The notes under the pieces are model-generated. The model did no database searches and had not been told where the DNA came from. It worked only from the letters and a program-made list of their open reading frames with translations. The position numbers were made by a program, and so were the translations under genes. Shown here in pieces: positions 34,804 to 43,857 of a stretch of DNA of 64,000 bases. Numbering within the stretch: the first letter of the stretch is position 1; every line of letters starts with the position of its first letter. Origin of the DNA: Sphaerochaeta sp032144095 (GTDB lineage Bacteria; Spirochaetota; Spirochaetia; Sphaerochaetales; Sphaerochaetaceae); contig NZ_JAVSNJ010000001.1 in NCBI RefSeq assembly GCF_032144095.1, forward strand, positions 124,001-188,000, in the 5' to 3' direction.

Positions 34804-36267
34804 ATGGAATTGTTGCGTAAGCTGAAGGAAGTCGGTACCTCGGTTATCCCCATCTCCCTCATGGTGACGCTCCTGCATCTCTTTGTTTCTCCGTTGGGTG
34901 ATGGCCAGCTAGCCTCCTTCTACATCGGTAGTGCCCTGGTCATCGTCGGGCTTGCCCTCTTTCTGGTGGGCACCGAAGTCGGCTTGCTTCCTATCGGGGA
35001 GAAGATCGGCTCGACCGTAACAGCGAAGAAAAACCTCCCCCTCCTGCTGGGCACAGGGTTGGTTGTCGGCTTTGTCATTACCTTTGCAGAACCAGACATA
35101 AGCGTCCTTGCCTCCCAGGTGGCGAGTGTCAATGCCAGCATCAACGAGACCGTGCTCATCACCCTCATTGCTGTTGGGTTGGGCCTCTTAGTTTCCATAG
35201 CGTTCCTGCGGGTCATCTTCAAGCTCTCCATCAAATGGATGTTTGCCATCTTCTACGTCATGCTCTTTGTCCTCGCCCTCTTTTCTGACCCCTCTCTGGT
35301 CCCTGTCGCCTTCGATAGCGGAGGTGCTACCACAGGCCCCATGGCAACCCCCTTCATCATGGCACTCGGCATCGGTGTTGCCCGCATCCAGAAAAAACAG
35401 GAAGAGGCCGACAACTTCGGCTTTCTTGCCTTTGCTTCCATAGGCCCCATCCTTGCAGTGCTGTTGCTGGGCATCAGCAACCCAAACAGTGAGGCTTCCC
35501 TGGCCCAGGGGATGGCAGTCTCCTATCCCTCAGGGAATTTTGTCCCCCTCTTCCTTGAGATGGCAAAGGACGTGCTGTTCTCCCTCACGCCACTGTTGTG
35601 CATCTTTGCCCTCTTCCAGATATTCCTGGTCAAGATGCCAACCCGGCAGGTAGGACGCATGGTCGTCGGTATAGTCTATGCCTTTATCGGCCTGGTCCTC
35701 TTCTTTGCAGGAGCCCATGGAGGCTTCATGCCAGTAGGCTTTGCCCTGGGCAAGGGCCTGGGCAGCCTCTCCTCTGGCCTCCTTATCCTAGTGGGGTTTG
35801 TATTTGGGGCGGTTGCCGTCATAGCAGAGCCTGCCGTATGGGTGTTGGTAGAACAGGTCGAGAACATCAGTCGTGGCCATATCCGTAAATCTACCATGCT
35901 CATTGCCATGGCCCTGGGGGTGGCGATTTCGGTGGGGCTGGCCATGACCCGTATCGTGACCGGCATCTCGATCTGGTACTACCTGGTACCTGTCTACACC
36001 CTCTCCCTCCTCTTGCTCAAGAATACCCCGGTCCTGTTCTCTGCCATGGCCTTTGACAGCGGAGGGGTGGCTTCCGGGCCGATGAGCTCGACCTTCATCC
36101 TCTCCTTTGCCATAGGAGCTTCAGTAGGGCAGGGTGGCAACCCTGCCACCGATGCATTTGGCGTGGTAGCATTTGTTGCCATGACACCGCTGGTGACCAT
36201 CCAGCTGTTGGGCTTGCTCTACAAGCGAAAACAGGCAAAGATAGAACTGAAAGGAGCGAAAGGATGA
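34804..36267 (+). CDS. DUF1538 membrane protein
   Basis: About 487 residues, some 12 membrane segments, made of two homologous halves: FDSGGATTGPMATPFIMALGIG in the first and FDSGGVASGPMSSTFILSFAIG in the second, likewise FAEPDISVLASQV and IAEPAVWVLVEQV. This internal duplication is typical of DUF1538 proteins, thought to be transporters. Start chosen at 34804 because GGGAGG precedes it by 7 bases. Its stop overlaps the PII-type gene (ATGA), so the regulator is probably made with it and controls it. Confidence 0.9.
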   Translation: MELLRKLKEVGTSVIPISLMVTLLHLFVSPLGDGQLASFYIGSALVIVGLALFLVGTEVGLLPIGEKIGSTVTAKKNLPLLLGTGLVVGFVITFAEPDISVLASQVASVNASINETVLITLIAVGLGLLVSIAFLRVIFKLSIKWMFAIFYVMLFVLALFSDPSLVPVAFDSGGATTGPMATPFIMALGIGVARIQKKQEEADNFGFLAFASIGPILAVLLLGISNPNSEASLAQGMAVSYPSGNFVPLFLEMAKDVLFSLTPLLCIFALFQIFLVKMPTRQVGRMVVGIVYAFIGLVLFFAGAHGGFMPVGFALGKGLGSLSSGLLILVGFVFGAVAVIAEPAVWVLVEQVENISRGHIRKSTMLIAMALGVAISVGLAMTRIVTGISIWYYLVPVYTLSLLLLKNTPVLFSAMAFDSGGVASGPMSSTFILSFAIGASVGQGGNPATDAFGVVAFVAMTPLVTIQLLGLLYKRKQAKIELKGAKG

Positions 36268-36890
36268 ACAGCACCCTATTGCTTTCCATCGTAGGAAAGG
36301 GTGAGGCTGAAAAGCTCATGACAATAGCAAAGAAGGCAGGCAGTCCGGGAGGGACCATTCTCCGCGGAAGGGGTACTGCAAGCAATGCCCTGCTCTCCTT
36401 GCTCTGTCTGGGCGAGTCTCGGAAAGAGATCCTCTTGACCTTGGTATTTGAGCAGCACTATGAAGCGGTATTTGATGCAATACGCAATACAAGCAACCTA
36501 CATGGAATCTGTGCGGTAATCCCCAGCAAGAGAGGGCATAGAGCAGAAGGAGTGCAAACCATGCATAATGAATGGGAGATGGTCCAGGTAATCTGTACCA
36601 GCGGATATGCCGAGGATGTGATGGATGTAGCCAGAAAAGCCGGAGCCGGCGGGGGTACCATCATCGACGGGAGGGGAACCAGCAAACCCGACGACTTGAA
36701 ATTCTTCGGTGCCAGCCTTGTCCCTGAGAAGGAACTGTTGATGATCCTTGTCGAAAAGGAGAAGTCAGAAAAGATCCTCTCCGCAATTTCGGCAATTCCC
36801 TTCATGCAGCAGGAAGGCAACGGGATTGTCTTTACCCTCCCTGTTACACAATTTGTCCAGCTGGGGCATAAGGAATTGTTAGATAATTAA
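36264..36890 (+). CDS. Double-domain PII-like regulatory protein
   Basis: 208 residues with two PII-like repeats. The first has IVGKGEAEKLMTIAKKAGSPGGTILRGRGTA, the second ICTSGYAEDVMDVARKAGAGGGTIIDGRGTS (shown in parts), each a ferredoxin-like ligand loop. Canonical GlnB/GlnK are single domains of about 112 residues with a conserved Tyr in the T-loop; that Tyr is not evident here. The gene overlaps the DUF1538 gene by 4 bases, so it probably gates that transporter in response to a nucleotide or small ligand. Confidence 0.85.
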   Translation: MNSTLLLSIVGKGEAEKLMTIAKKAGSPGGTILRGRGTASNALLSLLCLGESRKEILLTLVFEQHYEAVFDAIRNTSNLHGICAVIPSKRGHRAEGVQTMHNEWEMVQVICTSGYAEDVMDVARKAGAGGGTIIDGRGTSKPDDLKFFGASLVPEKELLMILVEKEKSEKILSAISAIPFMQQEGNGIVFTLPVTQFVQLGHKELLDN

Positions 36891-36936
36891 TCCTCTATAT
36901 ATAGCATATATTGACTCAATATGATATACTTTTTTC

Positions 36937-38178
36937 ATGATAGAACTAGATGAAACAACAAAGAACAGGGTAGCCAAAGCAATGCCTATGCTTGCAGAAA
37001 ATCAGAGGCGCAAGTTTCTCGGCATTGAGGCACTGGCTTTGGGCCATGGAGGCATCGAGGCTCTAAGCAAGCTTACCGGAGCGGCCCGCTCGACTATTTC
37101 TCTTGGTATGAAGGAAGCTTCCGAGGCAGAATCCGATCCAAAAGCTCGAACTTCCTCCGCAGGAATGGGACGTATAAGATCCGAGGGTGCAGGAAGGAAA
37201 ACTATCGAGGAAACCAACCCTGGTGTCACAAAAGCTCTTGAGGCTCTGGTTTCAGAAACCACCATAGGAAATCCCGAGAACCCCCTGTGCTGGACTACAA
37301 AGAGTCTCAGGAACCTCGAGGCAGAGCTTGTCAGCCAAGGCCATAAGATAAGTTACGTCAAGGTTGGGGAACTTCTTGAGGGTCTGGGCTATAGTCTCCA
37401 GCTCAACAAGAAGGCTCTGCAGGTGGGCGAAGCCCATGTGGACAGGGATGCGCAGTTTGAGCACATCAATACCAAGGCAAGGAGCTTCATGAAAGAAGGG
37501 TTGCCTGTAATTTCTGTTGACACAAAGAAAAAAGAAAACATCGGAAACTTTAAGAACAACGGCGTTGAGTACGCACCTAAAGGTGATCCCACCCAAGTGC
37601 TTGACCATGACTTCCCCCTCCTGGGTTTGGGAAAGGCCAGTCCCTATGGGATCTATGATGTGAGGGAGAACGAGGGGTATGTGAATGTAGGCATCAGCAG
37701 TGACACTGCAATGTTCACAGCCCAGAGCATCCGCTCCTGGTGGGATGAGATGGGTTGCCTCAAGTACCATGGGGCAACCAAGCTCTATATCACAGCTGAC
37801 GGGGGTGGCAGTAATGGGAGCAGGAACAAGCTCTGGAAGAAGTCATTGCAGCTCCTGTCCAATGAGATCGGACTGGAGATACATGTCTCCCATTTTCCTC
37901 CAGGGACTTCCAAGTGGAATAAGATCGAGCACCGAATGTTCAGCCATATAAGCAAGAACTGGAGGGGACGGCCCTTGGTTTCGTTGGCGGTCATCATCAG
38001 CCTGATAGGATCCACGACGACCCAAAAAGGTCTGAGAGTGAAATGTGGACTTGATACCAACGAGTATGAGAAGGGAATCAAGGTCTCAGATAGGGAGCTT
38101 GAGGAGCTCAATATCAGCAGGCATGAGTTCCATGGGGAATGGAATTATTGGGTATCTCCGTCAGAGACTTTCGCTTAG
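36937..38178 (+). CDS. ISAzo13-type transposase
   Basis: 413 residues. N-terminal helical DNA-binding part (RRKFLGIEALALGHGGIEALSKLTG), then a DDE core: LPVISVDTKKKENIG (first Asp), KLYITADGGGSNGSRN (second Asp) and GTSKWNKIEHRMFSHIS (catalytic Glu). WTTKSLRNLEAEL precedes it. These match the ISAzo13/Rhodopirellula-type transposase family. The gene looks intact, but I cannot find clear terminal inverted repeats. An 18-bp near-repeat flanks it (36916-36933 and 38233-38250). It begins only 46 bp after the PII-type gene. Confidence 0.85.
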   Translation: MIELDETTKNRVAKAMPMLAENQRRKFLGIEALALGHGGIEALSKLTGAARSTISLGMKEASEAESDPKARTSSAGMGRIRSEGAGRKTIEETNPGVTKALEALVSETTIGNPENPLCWTTKSLRNLEAELVSQGHKISYVKVGELLEGLGYSLQLNKKALQVGEAHVDRDAQFEHINTKARSFMKEGLPVISVDTKKKENIGNFKNNGVEYAPKGDPTQVLDHDFPLLGLGKASPYGIYDVRENEGYVNVGISSDTAMFTAQSIRSWWDEMGCLKYHGATKLYITADGGGSNGSRNKLWKKSLQLLSNEIGLEIHVSHFPPGTSKWNKIEHRMFSHISKNWRGRPLVSLAVIISLIGSTTTQKGLRVKCGLDTNEYEKGIKVSDRELEELNISRHEFHGEWNYWVSPSETFA

Positions 38179-38387
38179 TTTATTTCCTAACAGTTCCTAA
38201 GGGATGATGCAGGCCTAAGGCTTGAGAAAAGTTCAGTATGATAAACTTTTGTGTTAATATAATAACAATTTGTTAAAATAATCATATTATTGTTTAAAAC
38301 TATTGAATTTCTTCTCAAAAACTAGTAGTGTACAACTACTTTACGTGAATGGTTAGCGGATAGGTATCCGATATGGGAGAATTTCAG
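38179..38387. other. AT-rich spacer between the transposase and asd
   Basis: Very AT-rich region, probably the right end of the IS plus the asd promoter. It contains TCAGTATGATAAACTTTT (38233-38250), two mismatches from 36916-36933. No gene is seen. Confidence 0.4.
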
Positions 38388-39407
38388 ATGGACAAGAAAA
38401 TTAAAGTAGCCGTAATTGGTGCAACTGGGGCAGTAGGTCAGGTATTCATGTGGATGCTCTCAGACCACCCTTGGTTTGAAATAGCATATGCAACAGCCTC
38501 CGCTTCACGCATAGGGCTCAAGTATGCTTCGACAGTCCACTGGGTCATGCCACTTGAGATGCCCAAGAATATCCGTGACATCGAGGTCAAGGAGTTCAAC
38601 TTTGCCGCAATGAAGGAAGCAGGGGTCACCATTGTCTTCTCCGCTCTCCCTGCCGAAGTTGCACGGGAAGCCGAACCTCAGCTCAGGGAGAATGGCTTCT
38701 ATGTCTTCTCCAACGCAGCTTCCATGCGCTATGACAGCAATGTGCCCATCCTCATTCCTGAAGCCAACCTGGAGTCGCTCGACCTCATCAAGAAGCAGGG
38801 GTACCCGGAGACAGGCTTCGTCGTGACCAATGCGAACTGTGTGACCACAGGCCTGGCCATGGCAGTTGCTCCCCTGAGAAAACATGGTATCAAGAGCATC
38901 ATGGTGCACAGCTACCAGAGCGTCAGTGGCGCAGGCTATCCTGGCCTCTCCTCCTTTGACATTACCGACAACTGCATCCCCTTCATCAAAGGGGAAGAGG
39001 AGAAGATCGAGAAGGAGATCAAGAAGATCCTCTCCATCGATCCTGAGGTCTATGCCTTCACCGTACGCGTTCCTGTCCTGTTCGGACACCTGGAAGCTGT
39101 GTGGCTGGACTTTGAGCAGGATGTCGAACTGCAGGATGTCATCGACGACTGGAACAACTTCAAGGTTGTGTGTGACCTTCCCTCCACTCCGGCTCTGCCT
39201 GTCGAATATGGTTCTGACAACACCTTTCCCCAACCCAAATACGCTTTCTGGGGCAATCCAAGAGGGATGGTGGTCTACACAGGCCGCCTGAAGAAGAAGA
39301 ACGGAAAGATTGGCTTCCTCTTGCTGGTCAACAACGTCGTTAAGGGTGCAGCCGGTGGTTCCATCCAGAACGCAGAGGCCTTTGTGCAGCGTTTCAACCT
39401 GATCTGA
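38388..39407 (+). CDS. asd: Aspartate-semialdehyde dehydrogenase
   Basis: About 339 residues. NAD(P)-binding start VAVIGATGAVGQVFMWML, the catalytic Cys in VTNANCVTTGLAMA, and the substrate motif SYQSVSGAGYPG, all of the longer Asd class. It reduces aspartyl phosphate to aspartate semialdehyde, the branch step towards lysine/diaminopimelate, threonine and methionine. The ATG at 38388 has GGAG eight bases upstream and is preferred to an in-frame ATG 15 bases earlier. It stands alone and ends in a good terminator. Confidence 0.93.
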   Translation: MDKKIKVAVIGATGAVGQVFMWMLSDHPWFEIAYATASASRIGLKYASTVHWVMPLEMPKNIRDIEVKEFNFAAMKEAGVTIVFSALPAEVAREAEPQLRENGFYVFSNAASMRYDSNVPILIPEANLESLDLIKKQGYPETGFVVTNANCVTTGLAMAVAPLRKHGIKSIMVHSYQSVSGAGYPGLSSFDITDNCIPFIKGEEEKIEKEIKKILSIDPEVYAFTVRVPVLFGHLEAVWLDFEQDVELQDVIDDWNNFKVVCDLPSTPALPVEYGSDNTFPQPKYAFWGNPRGMVVYTGRLKKKNGKIGFLLLVNNVVKGAAGGSIQNAEAFVQRFNLI

Positions 39408-39426
39408 GTCCAGATAGATACGAGAG

Positions 39427-39462
39427 AGCTCCTGTTGGCATTGTCCAGTGGGAGCTTTTTTT
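39427..39462 (+). terminator. Rho-independent terminator of asd
   Basis: AGCTCC (39427-39432) pairs with GGAGCT (39451-39456), with inner CTG/CAG pairing, followed by seven T. Confidence 0.85.
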
Positions 39463-39545
39463 GTCTTGGGTGACCTTCATTTTTTCTTCCGTTCTCCCGT
39501 GTTCCTGTCTTGAGTAGTCGGGGGGTATTTTGCTAGGGTGGCTCT

Positions 39546-40067
39546 ATGCCAGAATACTTCGATCTCTATGACAATGACCGTAACCCCTTGGGAAGAGTAC
39601 ACCAGCGGGGCGTTCCCATCCCTGAAGGGCTCTACCATGTGGTGGTCTCCGTCTGGACAGTAAACAAGAAGCAGGAGATCCTGCTGACCTTGCGCTCGGC
39701 CCAGAAGCAGCTTTTGCCCAACCTGTGGGAGAATACTTCCGGTTCTGTCCTTGCAGGCGAGAGCAGTAGGGAAGCTGCCCTGCGTGAACTGAGGGAAGAG
39801 ACCGGCATCATTGCCGAGAGTTCGGAAATGACCTTTCTGGGGACTGCCCGCAAGGCAGCCTCCTTCGTGGATATCTTTCTGGTAAGAAAGGATGCATGGC
39901 CCATTGAGGTGGTACTGCAGAAAGAGGAGACCGTTGACGCAAAGTGGGTCACCTTCCCTGAATTGGAGGTGCTCGACCAACGGGGGGAGCTGGCCTTCCC
40001 GATCTCCTACCACTTTGTCCCATTTACCTCCCAGTTCAAAAAAAGTGGCCCCGAAGGGCCACTGTAA
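39546..40067 (+). CDS. NUDIX hydrolase
   Basis: 173 residues. The complete Nudix box is present: G66-x5-E72-x7-R80-E81-L-x-E84-E85-x-G87-I88 within GSVLAGESSREAALRELREE. It opens with YFDLYDNDRNPLGRVHQRG, a pattern of the IDI-like Nudix branch that hydrolyses nucleotide or diphosphate substrates. Its last codons (KKSGPEGPL) also encode the terminator hairpin of the convergent U32 gene, so its C-terminal sequence is partly shaped by that hairpin. Confidence 0.9.
   Translation: MPEYFDLYDNDRNPLGRVHQRGVPIPEGLYHVVVSVWTVNKKQEILLTLRSAQKQLLPNLWENTSGSVLAGESSREAALRELREETGIIAESSEMTFLGTARKAASFVDIFLVRKDAWPIEVVLQKEETVDAKWVTFPELEVLDQRGELAFPISYHFVPFTSQFKKSGPEGPL
40038..40062 (-). terminator. Terminator of the U32 gene, lying inside the NUDIX coding end
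   Basis: On the minus strand GTGGCCC-TTCG-GGGCCAC with a UUCG tetraloop is followed by seven T. It starts 7 bases after the U32 stop codon and lies within the last codons of the NUDIX gene on the other strand. Confidence 0.9.
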
Positions 40068-40068
40068 G

Positions 40069-42321
40069 CTAGGCTTTCACCACCGTCGTGATGCAGTCGT
40101 TCACCATCACATGGTAGCGATGGTTCTGCTGCTTTACATACCAGGAACCCTTGAGCGGACAGCCTTCACAGCTTAGCATCAAGGAATCGTGGCGGAAACA
40201 GCTTCTGCTGATGAATAGTGGTGGGGTGAACTCACTTCCTACCAGGGTAGGGGTGAAAGGCCACCTCTCCTCCTGGAAATGGTCGCGTTCCATCCAGAGA
40301 TATCCTCCAGCAAGGTTGGGAAGCAGTTCAACAGCCATCTTTGCACTCTCGGCATTGCCCAGGTAGAGGTAGATGTCGATGAAGCATAGGATGTCCTTCT
40401 GGCTTCGTGCCCACTCAAGCTGGCCGATGTTGTTCAACCCGAACCGGGTCTTCTCCAGATAGCCCTCCTTCCTCAAGTACGATACGACGGTATCGAGGTC
40501 CTTGAAGAACTGCTCCTCGCCGAATATGACAGGGGAGAGGGGGAGGTAGAAGAGGTTGTTCTCGAAGAAGAGGATACCCTCCGGTTTTTTCCCTGCAGAG
40601 AACTGCTTGGCAAGGATGGACAGGTCAAGGTAGGGAAGTCCCTCCTTGGTGCAGAGCTTTTCGCGAGAGGGAAGACTCTCAACCTCAAGCTTTTCCTCAG
40701 CAGGAGCAGGCTGCTCATCGGCGGTCATCCATTTGGCAAGCTCATTGTCCAGACAGGAATACCAATCCCTCCTGATGGCCTTCAGCCAGGAAAGGGGAAG
40801 GAATACCTGGTTGTCCTCCAACCCGGTCTTGTTCTCGAAGGCGAGCTCCCCAAGGCCGAAATATGAGGTGTCGCTCTTGCTGAAGACATTGACCAGATGC
40901 TGCTGCAGGTCCTGGTCCTTCTGAGCCTTTGCCACCTCGATCTCATAGGTGTGGCAGATGGTGTTTCCCTTGAAGGCCGTGGTTAGGACAAGGTCCTTTT
41001 CCAGCACCTCTACCTGGGTATCGAGCAGGAACTTGGTGGTGGGAATGTTCTCGTTTACCAAGGCAGGGTTCTGGTCGTGCAGGCTGATGAGGTAGAGCAT
41101 CTCTCCCGCATGGGGAAGCTCCTCGTTGCGTGGGAGGTCAACCTCTACAGTCTCCCCCTTGTAGGCAAAGGCGAGGCTTTTGCCCTTCTGGTCGAAGATG
41201 CCGCTCAGGCCGAACTTGATCGCTTCGATGGGGTCTTTCTTGCCTTTTGTGTAGTACATCAGGCCATCGCGGATCGCAATGTCGCGCAGGGCCGTGACGA
41301 TGGCATAGTCCTTCTTGACCACCTTGATCTTGGCAGCAGGAACTCCCCTGTGGCTGGGAAAGCTGGTGCTTCCCAAGGTTGGGGCTGTCCTGACCTCGAA
41401 GTTATGCCCGACCCGTCCATAGTCGCCGAGCCAGCCCTTGGTCTGCCTTCTGGCAAATACAATGGAGAGGCTCTCGTCAAGGGCCTGTTTTTCCTCTTCT
41501 GTCGCACTTCCGTCAAGTACGGCCCGGTAGTACCTGGAGGCGGCAAGGGTGTAGGCAGGGCCTTTCATCCTTCCTTCTACCTTCAGGCTGTCGATCCCCA
41601 TATCCTGGAGTGTTTTTGCAACATCCCCAGCCTTGAGGTCGCTCATGGAGAAGTACCAGCCAGTCTCTTTCCCTTCGGGTGTGGGGGAGAGTGCTGCATG
41701 TACGCTCGGATCGGCCTCAAGGGCGAACCAGGAGCGGCAGATCTGGGCACATGCCCCACAGTTGGCGCTTCGGCCGCATAGCTGTTCACTGGCTGTGCAC
41801 AGGCCTGAGAATCCATAGCAGAGTGAGCCATGGATGAAGACCTTCAGCTCAATATTGGGACAGGCCTCCCTGATGGTCTGGATTTCCTCAAGGGTCAGCT
41901 CCCTGGCAAGCACCACACGGGAAAAGCCAAGACGTTCAAGTTCCCTGACTCCTTCTATCGTGTGTACCGCAAGCTGGGTGCTGCCGTGCAAGGAGAGGGA
42001 AGGGAACTGGTTCTTTACTATTCGGGCAACCCCGAGGTCCTGGACGATGATGCCGTCACAGCCGATGAAGGCTATCTGCCGCAGGGTTTTCACCACTTCG
42101 GAGATCTGCTCGTCATCGATGAGGGTATTGACCGTCACATAGATTTTTTTGTTGTGTTCGTTGGCAAACTGTCTTAGTTTGGAGAGGTCCTCCAGGCTAA
42201 AGTTTGTTGCTTCTTTCCGTGCAGAAAAATTGCGCATGCCCAGGTAGGTGGCATCGGCGCCCTCATTGAAGGCAACCAGGGCCGCTTGTAGGGAACCTGC
42301 CGGCAGTGCTAGTTCAGTCAT
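40069..42321 (-). CDS. U32 family peptidase
   Basis: About 750 residues. N-terminal barrel start ELALPAGSLQAALVAFNEGADATYLGM, LHGSTQLAVH, and the Cys-rich signature SLCYGFSGLCTASEQLCGRSANCGACAQICRSW in parts. The C-terminal half carries further domains and a Cys cluster (CEGCPLKGSW), consistent with iron-sulfur binding in the U32/RlhA/TrhP group. Such proteins act in collagenolysis or in tRNA/rRNA hydroxylation. Start chosen at 42321 with AAGGA upstream; an ATG 72 bases earlier has no such site. Confidence 0.88.
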   Translation of the reverse strand: MTELALPAGSLQAALVAFNEGADATYLGMRNFSARKEATNFSLEDLSKLRQFANEHNKKIYVTVNTLIDDEQISEVVKTLRQIAFIGCDGIIVQDLGVARIVKNQFPSLSLHGSTQLAVHTIEGVRELERLGFSRVVLARELTLEEIQTIREACPNIELKVFIHGSLCYGFSGLCTASEQLCGRSANCGACAQICRSWFALEADPSVHAALSPTPEGKETGWYFSMSDLKAGDVAKTLQDMGIDSLKVEGRMKGPAYTLAASRYYRAVLDGSATEEEKQALDESLSIVFARRQTKGWLGDYGRVGHNFEVRTAPTLGSTSFPSHRGVPAAKIKVVKKDYAIVTALRDIAIRDGLMYYTKGKKDPIEAIKFGLSGIFDQKGKSLAFAYKGETVEVDLPRNEELPHAGEMLYLISLHDQNPALVNENIPTTKFLLDTQVEVLEKDLVLTTAFKGNTICHTYEIEVAKAQKDQDLQQHLVNVFSKSDTSYFGLGELAFENKTGLEDNQVFLPLSWLKAIRRDWYSCLDNELAKWMTADEQPAPAEEKLEVESLPSREKLCTKEGLPYLDLSILAKQFSAGKKPEGILFFENNLFYLPLSPVIFGEEQFFKDLDTVVSYLRKEGYLEKTRFGLNNIGQLEWARSQKDILCFIDIYLYLGNAESAKMAVELLPNLAGGYLWMERDHFQEERWPFTPTLVGSEFTPPLFISRSCFRHDSLMLSCEGCPLKGSWYVKQQNHRYHVMVNDCITTVVKA

Positions 42322-42389
42322 AATACATCCTTTGGAAACCGATTCGTTCCAGTCTCCTGGGATTAGGGTAGCGGCACTGCCAAATCGTG

Positions 42390-43748
42390 TCAATCTAAGG
42401 TGTTCCGCCTTTGTTGGTGGAGCTGCTCTACTATCTGAGTGTGGCGGCTTTCCGACAGTGGGTAGAGAGCGATGGGAATGATGCCCAAAATACTGCTGAA
42501 GAAGGGGATGAAGGCAGTAAGTGCATGGATACCCTGCAATACTTGCGGGCCCTGGACAGCGTTGGGAAGGTAGCCCACCGCGGCAAGCGAGGTTGCTATC
42601 ATCACGGAGGTGACGGCAGCGGTAAGCTTGGCCAGGAATGTCTGGCTGGAGAAGATGGTCCCCTCAGTCCGTTTCCCTGTCTTGAGCTCCCCATACTCGA
42701 TGGTATCGGCAATCATGGCGGTCTGGATTACCTGTGGGCTGGCCATTCCCAGGCTGCTGATGCAGTTGAACACCATCAGGAGGGGGAAGTTTTCCCACCC
42801 TACAAAGAAGAAGCCCAAAGAACCAAGGGCGTAGATGGCATAGTATCCGATGCAGGTTGCCTTCTTGCCGAACCGCTTGCTGAAGTAGGGGACGGTGGAG
42901 ATGCCGATGAGGATGAAGGGGATGTTGATGCCTGCAAAGAGGGTATAGAGCAGCTCATTGCCGAGGTTGTACTTTGCATAGTAGATGAGCATGGAGAGCT
43001 TTGCCGTCTGCCCGATTCCGGTGAAGAATCCGCTGATGATGACCAACAGCAGGGGCTTGTTGCTTCCGAAAATGGTGAGGATGTCCTTGAAATGACTCTT
43101 TTCATCCTGTACGGGCTGGACCCTCTCCTTGACGAAGAAGAAGGTGATGGCAAAGCAGGCTACGGTGAGCACGCTGTAGACCAGGGCGGTCATCTGGTAG
43201 CCAGAGGCTGGCTTGCCCTCCCTTGAGAAGAGGTATATCAGCGGCTGGGTTGCAAGCGTTGCGATGGCCACTGCCAGGGTGGCGGAGAGGCGGGGGTAGG
43301 CAACCAGGCTGTTGCGTTCGTTGGTGTCATCGGTAATGGCGCTGCTCAAGGCCCAGAAGGGTACGTCACTGGCTGTGTAGATCATGCCGAAGGCTATGTA
43401 GGTTATGGCAGCCCATGCAATCTTGCCTCCCATGCCCAAGGACGGGGCGCTGAAGGAAGCAACGGCAAAGGGAACGAAGAAGATGGGGGTAACCAGGAGG
43501 TAGGGCCTGAACTTTCCCCACCGCGAGCGGGTCTTGTCGGCAAGCATTCCCATCATCGGGTCGTTGATGGCATCCCAAAGGCGGGCTACCAGGAGGATGG
43601 TTCCTGCAACTGCCGGCAGGATGCCGAAAATGTCCGTATAGAAGAAGAGCAAGAAGTTGGCCATGAAGCTGTAGAGCATGTTTTGCCCGAAGTTCCCGAA
43701 ACCGTATGCAAGCTTTTCTCGTGTCCTGATGGGTGTTCTTTGACTCAT
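42390..43748 (-). CDS. GPH-family sugar:cation symporter (MelB-like)
   Basis: 452 residues, 12 membrane segments. MelB-type motifs: REKLAYGFGNFGQNMLYSF at the N-terminus, LLVARLWDAINDPMMGMLADKT after helix 2, and FWALSSAITDDTNERN. It would import a glycoside, pentoside or hexuronide with Na+ or H+. It begins 70 bp before the U32 gene in the same direction, but there is no functional link to infer. Substrate unknown. Confidence 0.9.
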   Translation of the reverse strand: MSQRTPIRTREKLAYGFGNFGQNMLYSFMANFLLFFYTDIFGILPAVAGTILLVARLWDAINDPMMGMLADKTRSRWGKFRPYLLVTPIFFVPFAVASFSAPSLGMGGKIAWAAITYIAFGMIYTASDVPFWALSSAITDDTNERNSLVAYPRLSATLAVAIATLATQPLIYLFSREGKPASGYQMTALVYSVLTVACFAITFFFVKERVQPVQDEKSHFKDILTIFGSNKPLLLVIISGFFTGIGQTAKLSMLIYYAKYNLGNELLYTLFAGINIPFILIGISTVPYFSKRFGKKATCIGYYAIYALGSLGFFFVGWENFPLLMVFNCISSLGMASPQVIQTAMIADTIEYGELKTGKRTEGTIFSSQTFLAKLTAAVTSVMIATSLAAVGYLPNAVQGPQVLQGIHALTAFIPFFSSILGIIPIALYPLSESRHTQIVEQLHQQRRNTLD

Positions 43749-43857
43749 GATGATTCAGTGTATCACGGAACTATCGCTGGGCAAGGAAAATGTCACCACT
43801 TGTCTGTAACCCTATCTGAAGGGTATACTTGTACCATCACCATAATGGAGGGCCTGA

